DNA from: Schizochytrium sp. CCTCC M209059
Taxonomy: Eukaryota > Sar > Bigyra > Thraustochytrida > Thraustochytriidae
Length of the DNA: 64,000 nucleotides
Assembly: GCA_000818945.1 (NCBI GenBank)
Contig: KN805375.1
Location: forward strand, 655,069 to 719,068
Direction: 5' to 3'
Within the stretch, counting starts at the first letter, position 1, and each line of letters opens with the position of its first letter. The notes below the pieces were generated by a model. The model had not been told where the DNA came from, did no database searches, and saw only the letters and a program-made list of their open reading frames with translations. The position numbers were made by a program, and so were the translations under genes. Shown here in pieces: positions 10,234-18,901 of this stretch.

Positions 10234-11215
10234 CTATTGCCACGAAAACCATTTCTTTTGAGCCGCTGCCTCTTGCTTTTGCCTGATTTCCTCGAGCAAC
10301 TTTCGTGTAGCGAGGCTCTCTTCCTGGAGAACAGCAACTTGACGATCGAGCTGGCCCAGTCGTTCTCCCCAAACGCGTTCTTTTTCGGCCCGGCGAGCTA
10401 ATTTGGCTGCCTCTTTGCGTTTGCTTTCACGCCCGCTACGCCAGAGCTCGAGCATAATGCCTCCTGCAGACACGCAATACACAAAGAGTTCGCCAAAAAA
10501 GTCGGCTCCGCGCGTTACTGCCTCGGCCTCGGGAAGATCCTTGATCTTGGACACCCTGTGACCCATGAGCCGCACATTCACGCGCGTTACGCTGCACAGC
10601 ATTGGGTTGGACACTCGAGTGTTAGCTTGTCAACTCATCTTCTTTTCACGGCCCTGGGTGGTTCCAGCCTACACACACGGAACGTGCCGATTGGTTCCTA
10701 TAGGTGTTCACGCCTCCGTAGACTTACGTGCGATGCCAGATCTGCCCTGTCGTCTCGCAGGCACTGCGCATGATCGGGTGATCGACGGCCTGCGCAGAAT
10801 GTCCAGCACGTCAAAGCAACCGCACCAAAGCATGCAGCAAAAAGCAGGAGCAGTCAGAACACCCCATTTCATGATCCACGATCCATCGTTCATGCCAAAC
10901 CCGTCGTCAGTCGTCGTCGCTCTTTACTCTCGCGCTCCCGGGCTCCCTCCACGGCGTCTCGCTCGCTGTCCACGCGGGCCTCGGCCCCGAGGCACGTCAG
11001 GTCCGTCAGCGCATGGCGGCCTGAACCTCGAGGCCGAGGCGAGCCCGGGCCCGGCACATCATCCGCCGCCCGCCCCGCCTCGCCTCGCCTCGCCGGCCGG
11101 GCGCGGCGGCGCGGCCCGGGCCGCGGCAACTCACATAGCTCTTGAGCCTGCTGGCCACGGGCTTGCTCACCGTGCGAACGGCGAGGATCCCGAACTTGAA
11201 GAGCGGCAGCGCCAT
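10234..11215 (-). CDS. OPA3: OPA3-like mitochondrial protein
   Basis: Three exons: 11135-11215, 10728-10789 and 10234-10591, with introns 10790-11134 (345 nt, donor GTGAGT) and 10592-10727 (136 nt, donor GTAAGT). The phases fit (0, then 2) and give 166 residues against 179 in human OPA3. Exon 1 encodes the family N-terminus (MALPLFKFG then TVSKPVASRLKSY). Exon 2 encodes HP-x-x-RSACETTGQIWHR, matching the AK-x-HP-x-FR block of fungal homologues. Exon 3 encodes RLMGHR...GADFFGE and the hydrophobic GGIMLELWRS segment, then a Lys/Glu/Arg coiled coil. OPA3 proteins localise to mitochondria and are linked to organelle morphology and lipid handling. The open frame at exon 3 alone begins at a false Met inside the intron. 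The gene shares a 444-bp promoter with COX19. Confidence 0.9.
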
Positions 11216-11659
11216 CCTCGGCGCCGCGATGCGGGTTTGGGCCGCGAAGGAAGGCGGGCGCGGAGCCGCACTTGCGCGCGCCGCGAGCGGGGACAGCCGC
11301 GGCGGCAGCAGAGCGAGAATAACATAACTCCGGGCGGCGGCGCGAAAGGGCCCCTTGCGCGCGCATAGGGCACTTGCGGCGCGCGAAAGGCCCACTTGCG
11401 GCGCGCGAAAGGCCCACTTGCGCGGCGGCCGATAGCCCACTTGCGCGCGCCGCGAGCGGGGACAGCCGCGGCGGCAGCAGAGCGAGAATAACATAACTCC
11501 GCGGACGGCGCGGCGCTGCTGACGGGGAGCGGCGCTGCTGACGGGGAGCGGCGAGGGACGCGCGGAGCGCTGGCCGGGGCGGCTTGCAAGAGAGAGAGAG
11601 AGAGGGGTGAGGCGCTGCTGCGACAGCGGCAGCGGCAGCGGTAGCGGCGGCAGCGGCTC
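11216..11659. promoter_or_regulatory. Bidirectional promoter OPA3 / COX19 with repeated CACTTGCG elements
   Basis: 444 bp between two divergent ATGs. A 64-bp block is present twice with no difference seen (11269-11332 and 11438-11501). Between and inside the copies the octamer CACTTGCG occurs at 11269, 11371, 11393, 11415 and 11438, usually followed by GCGCG or GGCGCGCG and preceded by GGCC. CACTTG fits the E-box consensus CANNTG. A GCGCTGCTGACGGGGA unit is also repeated twice (about 11512-11547). Confidence 0.75.
11269..11501. repeat. Duplicated 64-bp block in the OPA3/COX19 promoter
   Basis: Copy 1 is 11269-11332 and copy 2 is 11438-11501, direct orientation, 169 bp apart. Both begin CACTTGCGCGCG and end in AACATAACTCCG. 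I saw no mismatch between them. Confidence 0.9.
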
Positions 11660-12177
11660 ATGGCATACTTGGGCGGGGCCGTCCAGGCAGTGCCGCCTGA
11701 GAAGGGCTCCTTCCCGCTCGACCACAAGGCCGAGTGCAAACAGCCTATGGTAGAGTTTCTCACGTGCCTCAAGGAGAACAAGAACAAGCACCACCTTTGC
11801 AAGAACTTGTCCAAGTCGTACCTCGAGTGCCGCATTCAACGGTGAGTTATGAACCTTTCCCTAGGCTTGGCCTGGCGCGCTGCAAGATTGACGCAGAAAT
11901 CAGGCCAGCAGTACCAGCATCAGCAATAGCACCAACAGTAGACTGACGGAGCGATTGAACGATTGATTGATCAATTGACAATGCACCCAACAGAGGTCTT
12001 ATGCAAGAAGAGAACCTCGACGATCTGGGATTCCGATACAACGTAGAAATAGACGATGAAAAACTCGCAAGCCTCGAGGCCGAAAAGAAGGAGCGGAAAG
12101 GATTTTACGGAGGCCTCTCCGCCGTCAAGTACAAGGCTTCAGCAGGCGCAGAGGCCAGCGACAAGGAAAGCGAATGA
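11660..12177 (+). CDS. COX19: COX19, cytochrome c oxidase assembly factor
   Basis: Two exons: 11660-11841 and 11994-12177, with a 152-nt intron (donor GTGAGT, acceptor CCAACAG, phase 2). The product is 121 residues. It has the family opening (PPEKGSFPLDHKAEC) and a complete twin CX9C fold: Cys-x9-Cys in the first helix and Cys-x9-Cys in the second (CKNLSKSYLEC). After the junction comes R-GLMQEENLDDLGF, the conserved C-terminal block. COX19 is an intermembrane-space protein, imported through Mia40, that helps deliver copper to cytochrome c oxidase. The C-terminal extension of about 45 residues (Lys/Glu then GFYGGLSAVKY) is longer than in yeast. Confidence 0.93.
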
Positions 12178-12709
12178 GGCGGCCGAGAGTCTCCACGCGA
12201 CTTCTGCAGCAGAGTTTCCTGCTATCGAACGTGCGCGGGCGCTATATCAAGAGCGTCTTCGGGCGGCGCAAGCCTCGCTCGAGTCTGCCGCCACGCGTGA
12301 ATGGAGACGCGCTGCAGCTGTCCCGTCCAGAGGGCCTCGGACAAACAAAGAACATCAAAATAAGCCTGCACTTGAGCGCAATCGATTTCGGGCAAGACAG
12401 GCTCCTGGGCCTCGCGCTAGAGACGGGCGAACCTCCGAAGACGAATTAGCCGCTGCCATGTCCCAAGCGCTGGAAGCACGTATCGCGCAAATCTTTGATC
12501 GAGACGAGGCTTTGGATGAGGACCTTGTCGTGCTTGAAGACCAGCATCAAGTTGAGTACAACAACACGTATGATGACTCAACCTTTGTTAACTGCGCTTA
12601 TGCGCCCCGGGGCCTCGCACGGAAAATTAGAGCCGACGCAGCAAGAATTGCACGTGACGCCGCTGCGCAAGAAAAGTTATGTCGTATACGCAGTGTTATT
12701 ATGGAATAA
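12056..12709 (+). CDS. Doubtful ORF overlapping the COX19 3' end
   Basis: A 217-codon ATG-started frame on the same strand as COX19, overlapping its second exon by 122 bp in another frame. The first half is Arg/Ala/Ser-rich. The last 85 codons, after an internal ATG at 12458, look more protein-like (alternating acidic helices, then Tyr/Asn/Asp-rich, then Ala/Arg helix). It could be a separate small gene starting at 12458, an exon of an unresolved gene, or just the COX19 3' UTR. No family recognised. Confidence 0.3.
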   Translation: MKNSQASRPKRRSGKDFTEASPPSSTRLQQAQRPATRKANEAAESLHATSAAEFPAIERARALYQERLRAAQASLESAATREWRRAAAVPSRGPRTNKEHQNKPALERNRFRARQAPGPRARDGRTSEDELAAAMSQALEARIAQIFDRDEALDEDLVVLEDQHQVEYNNTYDDSTFVNCAYAPRGLARKIRADAARIARDAAAQEKLCRIRSVIME

Positions 12710-13029
12710 TTTGAATGAACGAACAAACAAACGAACGCATTCATGAATCAATGAACACATACCACGGAAAACCAGCTACACCAAAGCAAATCAAAGCAAT
12801 GAAGCATAAAAGAGCTCAACACTCTTTATTGCACCCTTGATGACCGCCGACCGTCCGTGTAAAATCAAATGGAAAAGAAGCATGGTTCATGAGTTTGCCA
12901 ATCGGCACTACATCACACTCCAACTTCGCTTGTTCTTGTCGATGCAGCAACAGAGCGGGAAAAAAAATATGTTGTAGGAACAGAAATGACAGAGCCCTGG
13001 TAAAAGAAAACGATTTCTTACTTTTTGTT

Positions 13030-16000
13030 CTATTCAGGTGGCAGCTCACCGTACTTGACCTCGAGACGTATCATTTCCAGCGGAATGCTAAAGTCCATGT
13101 CCCCATCATCGTACTGGATGTCAAACGTGCCATCTGTATTGACATCTGCAACGATACCAGCATACCATGGATTGTAAGCCTTGCCTTGATACCTGCATTG
13201 AATGCGAGTTCCTGCACTAAAGCTGTCATAGGGGTCTGCCTCCTCAGTCTGAAACTCTGGAGGGAGCTCAGCAAACTCGCCCTCGAGATCCTCTTCCTCG
13301 TCTTCGTCGACATCATCATCTTCTTGTTCCTCTCCTTCATAGGGCGCTCCACCCATGTGCTCACCAGCTTGACCTTTTTGTTCGTCCTCGAGTGCGTTGT
13401 TACTCATACCATGTTCCCCGCCCTGCCCTGGCTCGTTATCAGGATCAGGACATGTAAAGCAGGACCGATCATCTTCCGGAGCTTGTAGAGCCGCTGCCAA
13501 GACGCGTCGACGCTCTTCGTCACTAGGAAGACGCAGATGCCGCTCAGGTACCTTGGTTGCAAAATGCGTCGGTAAACGTACACGAACAGCACCGGCACAC
13601 CCAGGTTGTACAGTGGTTTTGGTGGCGCAGCCGCCAAAACCGGCAAATCTGCCGACGGCGTCCCAGTCGCCCAATCCCGTGCTTGCAGGCAAATCGACAT
13701 CCTTTCCTCCTGCCTCATGGGCCACGCCGCTGAGCGTACGATGACGTTTGGCCACCTCGCGATTGACGAAACTGCTTCCGCCGCCACCGCCGCCCACAAC
13801 ACCAGGCGTAAATCCTCCTCCGCCGCCACCAAAAAGACCACCGCCGCCACCTCCCCCAAAGTGAGCGCCATGCCCACCTTGGTAAGACGTCCCCGGTTCA
13901 GCCTCAATAAGGACATTCTCGGGAAAGTCGCCCGGCGCGCCGCCACGAGTCTGCGTTCCGGGCCCCCCGTGTCTCTGTATGCCGTCAAAGTCGATGGGAT
14001 CTGCTTTTTCGTTTCCGCCAGGATGACCATTGCGTGTCCCGCCACCCCCGCCACCCCCCGCAAGAAGCAAAAGTTCTTCGCCAAAAGCACCTTGGCGCAA
14101 TACGGCAGAGTACCCGCCACCACCACCGCACGCAAAGGTGTAATTGTTCGAGTAGCCATCACCTCCGCCTGGAAAGCCGCCCTTGGCGACGCGCTGGAAA
14201 TCGTCCTCGGGATAAAATTCGCGCGGCTCCTCGTCGTCGCGCGTTTCGCCTCCAGAGCCCACGACGATGATGAGTTCTTCCTTGGGGTACACTGCCAGCT
14301 CGGCCTCGACAAAGCCGCCACCACCGCCATTTCCTCCGCGTCTTCCGCGCAAAATACCAGCGCCGCCGCCGCCACCCCACAGCTGCACAAGAAGTGATCG
14401 ACACTTACGAGGCACGCGCCACTTGTACGAGCCTGGCGTTGTCCACGTTGTGATGCCGAGCCTATGGAGATGGTCTTGACGATGCATGGGAAGCTCGCGT
14501 GCCTCCATCTCTGCCATGCATCCAAGCCAGTCGCAACGCACCTGCCGCAAAGCGCATTCGTGCAGCTCGTGCTGACTGGCTTCCCACTGCATGTGGTCTT
14601 GATCCTCGAGGCCACCAGAAATTTTCCAGCCGCAACCTAATTTGCAAGGAAGCGCAGGAACCGGACGCTTGACGCAATCATGGGTAAGATGATCCTTCAT
14701 GAGATCAAAGCGAATTGTCTCGCCGCATCTATTGTCACAAGGCACCATACGTTTGGGGCATTCCATTGTCTCGTGAGTCTCTCGCGAAAGAGTCCACTCC
14801 TCGGCGCGCAGCACGAGACCGCATCCAAGCGAGCATGGAAGCTGGCGTCGTCGGCATTGCTCCAGACGATGGTATTCAACTTCAGCGGGCTCGATCCAGT
14901 CCTTGCATCCCCAGTCGCACAAGACGTAACCCTCGTTCATGCGCTCTTCGGCAGCCTGAATCATGAGCAGCATGCGCTGCAAGGTATCGCCCATGGTTTG
15001 CGCGGCCTTGTTCATGAGTTCACCGGTGAGGTGCGACACGGACGAGCGCCGGCGCACGCGCGTCCCGCCAATTTCGGGAGGGACGAGATCCACCGAGGAT
15101 TTGCGTCGTCGCCGAGGCATCGGGGTCATTGAACCTCGTCGCACCGAGGGATCCTGCGGCCTTTGTGTTGGACTTTGGGTTTCGGCGGCTTGCTTTGCTT
15201 CTGCGCCGCCGCCTTCCTCATCACCGTTTTCTTCCGTCGTTTCGAGCCCTTCAAAGGGTGGTGGTATCTTTGATAGCGCGAGGGTCCGATCAGCCACCTC
15301 GTCCACCCCGACAAAGTAGCTTATACACGAAACAACGCCCCTGGTGTCTCGAAAGTTATCAACCTCCTCGCGCCATTCGATCTTGGTATTCTCGTCGCGT
15401 GCACGCCGAAAAACTTGGAGACGCTTGCGCACGCGACCACCATCACGTGCGCGCAGAGCCTCGTACAAAAAGCATGCTTGCTCAACTTCGAGGACATCCA
15501 TGGGCCGTTCCCAGGTCCCCTGCGCGTTCGTTGTGTTCCAGTAAAATATATTGAGCGTCGAAACGTCCCGACACTCTTCCCACTCGCCAAATACGCGAAC
15601 GCGTTCACTGGCAGTGTGCATCGTGCGCCAATTCTCTTGGATCGACTCTGGTGCTGCGCTCGTCTTGTCGACGTAGTCGGACCACTCGAGAGGCCGCTCG
15701 AATTGCCGTGCCGACGTTTTGGCATGTACGTAATAGACGCGTCCAGAGCTGCGAAGACGCCATTTGTGCCAGAAGCCAAGCGTGGCGACCTCGTCGGCGT
15801 CTGATTCGTCACAAGGAGCTGCTTCGAGGTCCATATTCGCAGGTCGTTCCCATTGCGATTCGCCATGCTCAAAATCGTGATAAAAGATCTGCCCTGTTTC
15901 CTTGTGCTCGTACACGTCCCAGTTTCCGTGGGTATGGACGCGCTTCGATTTCATCTTTAATTGCGCCCATCCAAAGAGGATATGGTCACACTCGAGAACA

Positions 16001-18516
16001 ATTGTGGGCTTGGACCACTGACAGCGGGCATGCTCGTCAGCGTAATAGAGCTGACCTGTCGGCTCGTGGACCATTTCAGCAAAGTTTTCGACTTGGCGTA
16101 AGCGCGAGGAACGCTGCAACACCCGTTTCCAGTGCGCGTCGATTTCACCTGCACGTTGAAGCACCTTGAAGAGCTTGTCATTGACTAGCGGCTCAATCTC
16201 GACGTCCATTTCCTTCTTTTCGCTCTCGCGTTCTTCCTTGGCGTTCTCAACTGCTAGCATATACATGCCTCCAAAGGTTTTCAGTTTGAGCTCGAGTATA
16301 TCCATGACTGTGCGCTCATTTTTGTCGCGAATAGCAATCTCGGCGCCGTGCTCATTGATGAGTGCGGTTCCAATGGCGATATGGGCATCGGAGATCTCGC
16401 CCTGGGATGGATCGACCGTGCAGGTGAGCGGAGCGCGGCCGATGCTGTTCTTTTGATTAATCCAGCCGCCGTAGAGACATCTTGCGAGAATGTACTCGTA
16501 CTCGTCGTATTCTAGGTACTCTCGCTCGGGGCAAAAATCGAAACGATTCATGGCCGCATGAATGACGTGCGGACCTGGAGGGTAGAGAACAAATCCGGAC
16601 TTGGGATCAAGATTCTGCACGAATTCAATGACATTGTCCACGGAAGACGTCGTGGCAATCGAGTCGGCGGTCCCACCGGCTTTACTACTGGTTTCGCTTT
16701 TGTCGCATTCGTCCGTGGCAGGCGTCGCGGTCTGGGCAATTGGCTTGAAGGTTGCACCCTTTGTACGCGCACAAAATTCTCGCAAGGCGGCGACCATCCA
16801 AATCTTTTTGAAGCGAGGCGTGAGAAAGCGAGAGAGTCGGGCCTCGATAATGGCGTCATAGGCGGCTCGCGCCGTGGCGTGGAATGATGCGCCCTCGCCG
16901 AGGGCATCTCGACCGCTGACGATACGGCGCATGCGCTCGTTGTACCAGTCAAGGAGAAAGCAGGCAGTTTTGACATGACCGTGGCCACAGGAAATGTGCA
17001 GCGGGGTATCTCCGTACTTGTCGGGGGACACCGCGTCTGCACCTCGTGAAATGAGCAGCTGCAAGATATCGAGAGAGCCTGCTTGGGCTGCCATGTGCGT
17101 GCTGCGACGGCCATACTTGTCTTGAGCGTCGAGGTCGGCTCCTTGGTCGAGAAGGTAAATGGTCGCTTCGAGTTGCTTGTGCTTGATTGCGAGAGCAAGC
17201 GCGGTACATTCGTGGCCCACCATGAGTTTAGGCGCGTCAACTTCTTGGCCTGCAGCCATATAGCGTCTGAGCTCTTCCATAAAGCCGGACGCGGCACATT
17301 GCCAGAAATCCATGGAAATGGGACGCACCTTGTCACTGTAGCTCCCACCCGTGTCGCGTGTGAGAAGCTCGGAAAGAAGAGGATTGGGTTTGGGACGAAA
17401 TCCGTTTTCCACGAGGATGGAAAGAACCACCTTGCCATGAACACCACGCTTCATGTGGCCTTGCGCCCAATGGATCCACTCGGGTGGAAGTTCTCTGCCC
17501 TCACTCGCCGGCCACAGCCCTGGGTCCTTGCGTTGCATTCGGAGCATCGATACACGCAACGACATTTTCTGCATGAACAGATTGTTCTTGCAGGGGAAGA
17601 AGCCTTTGACGGTGAGTTTCTCCAAAAGTTCGATTTCGTCAACCCCACGGTCGATGTTTTCTGCAAACCAGCGCAGCCAGCTATCTGGAATTTCTCCAGG
17701 CTCGTAATCAATACCTGGAATATGCTCGCGAAGCTGCGTCATGGCTGTTGTGGCGGCGTTGAATTTGGCGGTGCGCGTATTGATGCCAATACCTTCGTAC
17801 GCCCTTGTCTCTTGCGATTTTTGCAGATGGCCATCGGGGCCAATTTCTAGAAAACATCCGGAGACTTCTGCAGCCATGATGAATTGTGGTGGGTGCATGG
17901 AGGTCGCCTCGCGAACTTCGATCAATTTGTACCTGAGCTCGAGCTTGCGTCTGCTGCACTCGCGCTCGAGCATTTTCAGGGGTGTCTCATTCATTTGTTC
18001 GAACACGCGAGCCATTTTGTTTACTCGACCGTCTTCTTTTTGGAAACGAGCAATAAGGTGCAAGAACTCGCCAAAGTCGATGGTTCCCGTACAGTCCTCG
18101 TCAAATTCTTCGATGAGATCTTCGAGTTGGTCGTCTGTAGCATTTTCGCCGAGTTTGGTGAAGGCATGGCGCAGCTCGTCCACGTCGATGGCCCCACTTT
18201 CGTCTTCATCGAGCTCCTCAAAGAGCATGATGAGCTGATCAATCTCTGCAGGTGTAAAGGTGGCTTCAAGCTCCACTGGCACCTGGAATTTGTCCTCAAC
18301 CTGTTGCGCTTCCTCGTCTAGAATCGCGGCGCGACGCTTCTCCTCCGCTTCGTCTTCTTCATCATCGTCGCCGTCGTCGTTATTGTTATTCAAGGCCTTG
18401 TGGTCGCCGTGGTTTTCGTCCTCTTTTTCTTCATCGTCGCCGTCGTCATCGTCGTCTACATTTTCCCTTTCTCCGCCAGCTGCGTGGCCGGTGCCCGCCT
18501 TGCCCGTGCGCATCAT
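13030..18516 (-). CDS. Large EF-hand / ankyrin / WW / TRAF-zinc / Gly-rich scaffold protein
   Basis: An 1828-residue, single-exon ORF starting at a double ATG. Domains in order: an acidic N-terminus (residues 20-60); two canonical EF-hands with full calcium loops at about 103-114 (DEDESGAIDVDE) and 139-150 (DEDCTGTIDFGE); a charged middle; three ankyrin-type repeats at about 430-530; four WW-like modules between about 800 and 1005 (each with an aromatic pair and a closing Trp/Phe-x-x-Pro, as in SQWERP, RQFERP and GTWERP); a Cys/His region at about 1198-1345 with repeated Cys-x2-3-Cys...His pairs resembling TRAF-type zinc fingers; a glycine-rich domain at about 1372-1625 opening with PGSYKWRVP and LWGGGGG; an acidic linker; and a C-terminal Tudor-like barrel at about 1767-1828 (YAGIVADVNTDGTFDIQYDDGD). 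A calcium-responsive adaptor is a fair inference. No direct orthologue is recognised. Confidence 0.85.
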   Translation of the reverse strand: MMRTGKAGTGHAAGGERENVDDDDDGDDEEKEDENHGDHKALNNNNDDGDDDEEDEAEEKRRAAILDEEAQQVEDKFQVPVELEATFTPAEIDQLIMLFEELDEDESGAIDVDELRHAFTKLGENATDDQLEDLIEEFDEDCTGTIDFGEFLHLIARFQKEDGRVNKMARVFEQMNETPLKMLERECSRRKLELRYKLIEVREATSMHPPQFIMAAEVSGCFLEIGPDGHLQKSQETRAYEGIGINTRTAKFNAATTAMTQLREHIPGIDYEPGEIPDSWLRWFAENIDRGVDEIELLEKLTVKGFFPCKNNLFMQKMSLRVSMLRMQRKDPGLWPASEGRELPPEWIHWAQGHMKRGVHGKVVLSILVENGFRPKPNPLLSELLTRDTGGSYSDKVRPISMDFWQCAASGFMEELRRYMAAGQEVDAPKLMVGHECTALALAIKHKQLEATIYLLDQGADLDAQDKYGRRSTHMAAQAGSLDILQLLISRGADAVSPDKYGDTPLHISCGHGHVKTACFLLDWYNERMRRIVSGRDALGEGASFHATARAAYDAIIEARLSRFLTPRFKKIWMVAALREFCARTKGATFKPIAQTATPATDECDKSETSSKAGGTADSIATTSSVDNVIEFVQNLDPKSGFVLYPPGPHVIHAAMNRFDFCPEREYLEYDEYEYILARCLYGGWINQKNSIGRAPLTCTVDPSQGEISDAHIAIGTALINEHGAEIAIRDKNERTVMDILELKLKTFGGMYMLAVENAKEERESEKKEMDVEIEPLVNDKLFKVLQRAGEIDAHWKRVLQRSSRLRQVENFAEMVHEPTGQLYYADEHARCQWSKPTIVLECDHILFGWAQLKMKSKRVHTHGNWDVYEHKETGQIFYHDFEHGESQWERPANMDLEAAPCDESDADEVATLGFWHKWRLRSSGRVYYVHAKTSARQFERPLEWSDYVDKTSAAPESIQENWRTMHTASERVRVFGEWEECRDVSTLNIFYWNTTNAQGTWERPMDVLEVEQACFLYEALRARDGGRVRKRLQVFRRARDENTKIEWREEVDNFRDTRGVVSCISYFVGVDEVADRTLALSKIPPPFEGLETTEENGDEEGGGAEAKQAAETQSPTQRPQDPSVRRGSMTPMPRRRRKSSVDLVPPEIGGTRVRRRSSVSHLTGELMNKAAQTMGDTLQRMLLMIQAAEERMNEGYVLCDWGCKDWIEPAEVEYHRLEQCRRRQLPCSLGCGLVLRAEEWTLSRETHETMECPKRMVPCDNRCGETIRFDLMKDHLTHDCVKRPVPALPCKLGCGWKISGGLEDQDHMQWEASQHELHECALRQVRCDWLGCMAEMEARELPMHRQDHLHRLGITTWTTPGSYKWRVPRKCRSLLVQLWGGGGGAGILRGRRGGNGGGGGFVEAELAVYPKEELIIVVGSGGETRDDEEPREFYPEDDFQRVAKGGFPGGGDGYSNNYTFACGGGGGYSAVLRQGAFGEELLLLAGGGGGGGTRNGHPGGNEKADPIDFDGIQRHGGPGTQTRGGAPGDFPENVLIEAEPGTSYQGGHGAHFGGGGGGGLFGGGGGGFTPGVVGGGGGGSSFVNREVAKRHRTLSGVAHEAGGKDVDLPASTGLGDWDAVGRFAGFGGCATKTTVQPGCAGAVRVRLPTHFATKVPERHLRLPSDEERRRVLAAALQAPEDDRSCFTCPDPDNEPGQGGEHGMSNNALEDEQKGQAGEHMGGAPYEGEEQEDDDVDEDEEEDLEGEFAELPPEFQTEEADPYDSFSAGTRIQCRYQGKAYNPWYAGIVADVNTDGTFDIQYDDGDMDFSIPLEMIRLEVKYGELPPE

Positions 18517-18901
18517 TGGCGCCGTCGTCGTCGGGGCGCACGCTCAACTCTGCAGCAAGCTTTGCAGACTGCGCGATGATTCTGCGAGCGCGAATTTCAG
18601 AGTCGTGCAAGGTCACCTCTGTGCCCAAGGTGTGTGCGCAACTTTTTAACTTTTTTTGCCTCGTCAAGGTAAGGAGGCGAAAAAGGCCAAGCAAGTCCGT
18701 CGGGGCCGTCATTTACTTTTTTCGCTCATCGCTTCTTCTTTGTGGCAATAGACTCTCTCAAATCAACGGTCACCCCCACTGCCACTACTACAAGACGTAT
18801 TGGTGGAGACTACCATATTCTGTCCCATTCGGAGGCCTAAAAAAAAAAGGTGGTTCCGAAAAAAAAAAAGAGAAGAAAAATTAGGTGGTATACTTTGCAG
18901 G
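18517..18901. other. Spacer between tandem minus-strand genes
   Basis: 385 bp forming the 5' flank of the scaffold gene and the 3' flank of the PX-PDZ gene. It contains A-runs at 18840-18885. No gene seen. Confidence 0.5.
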
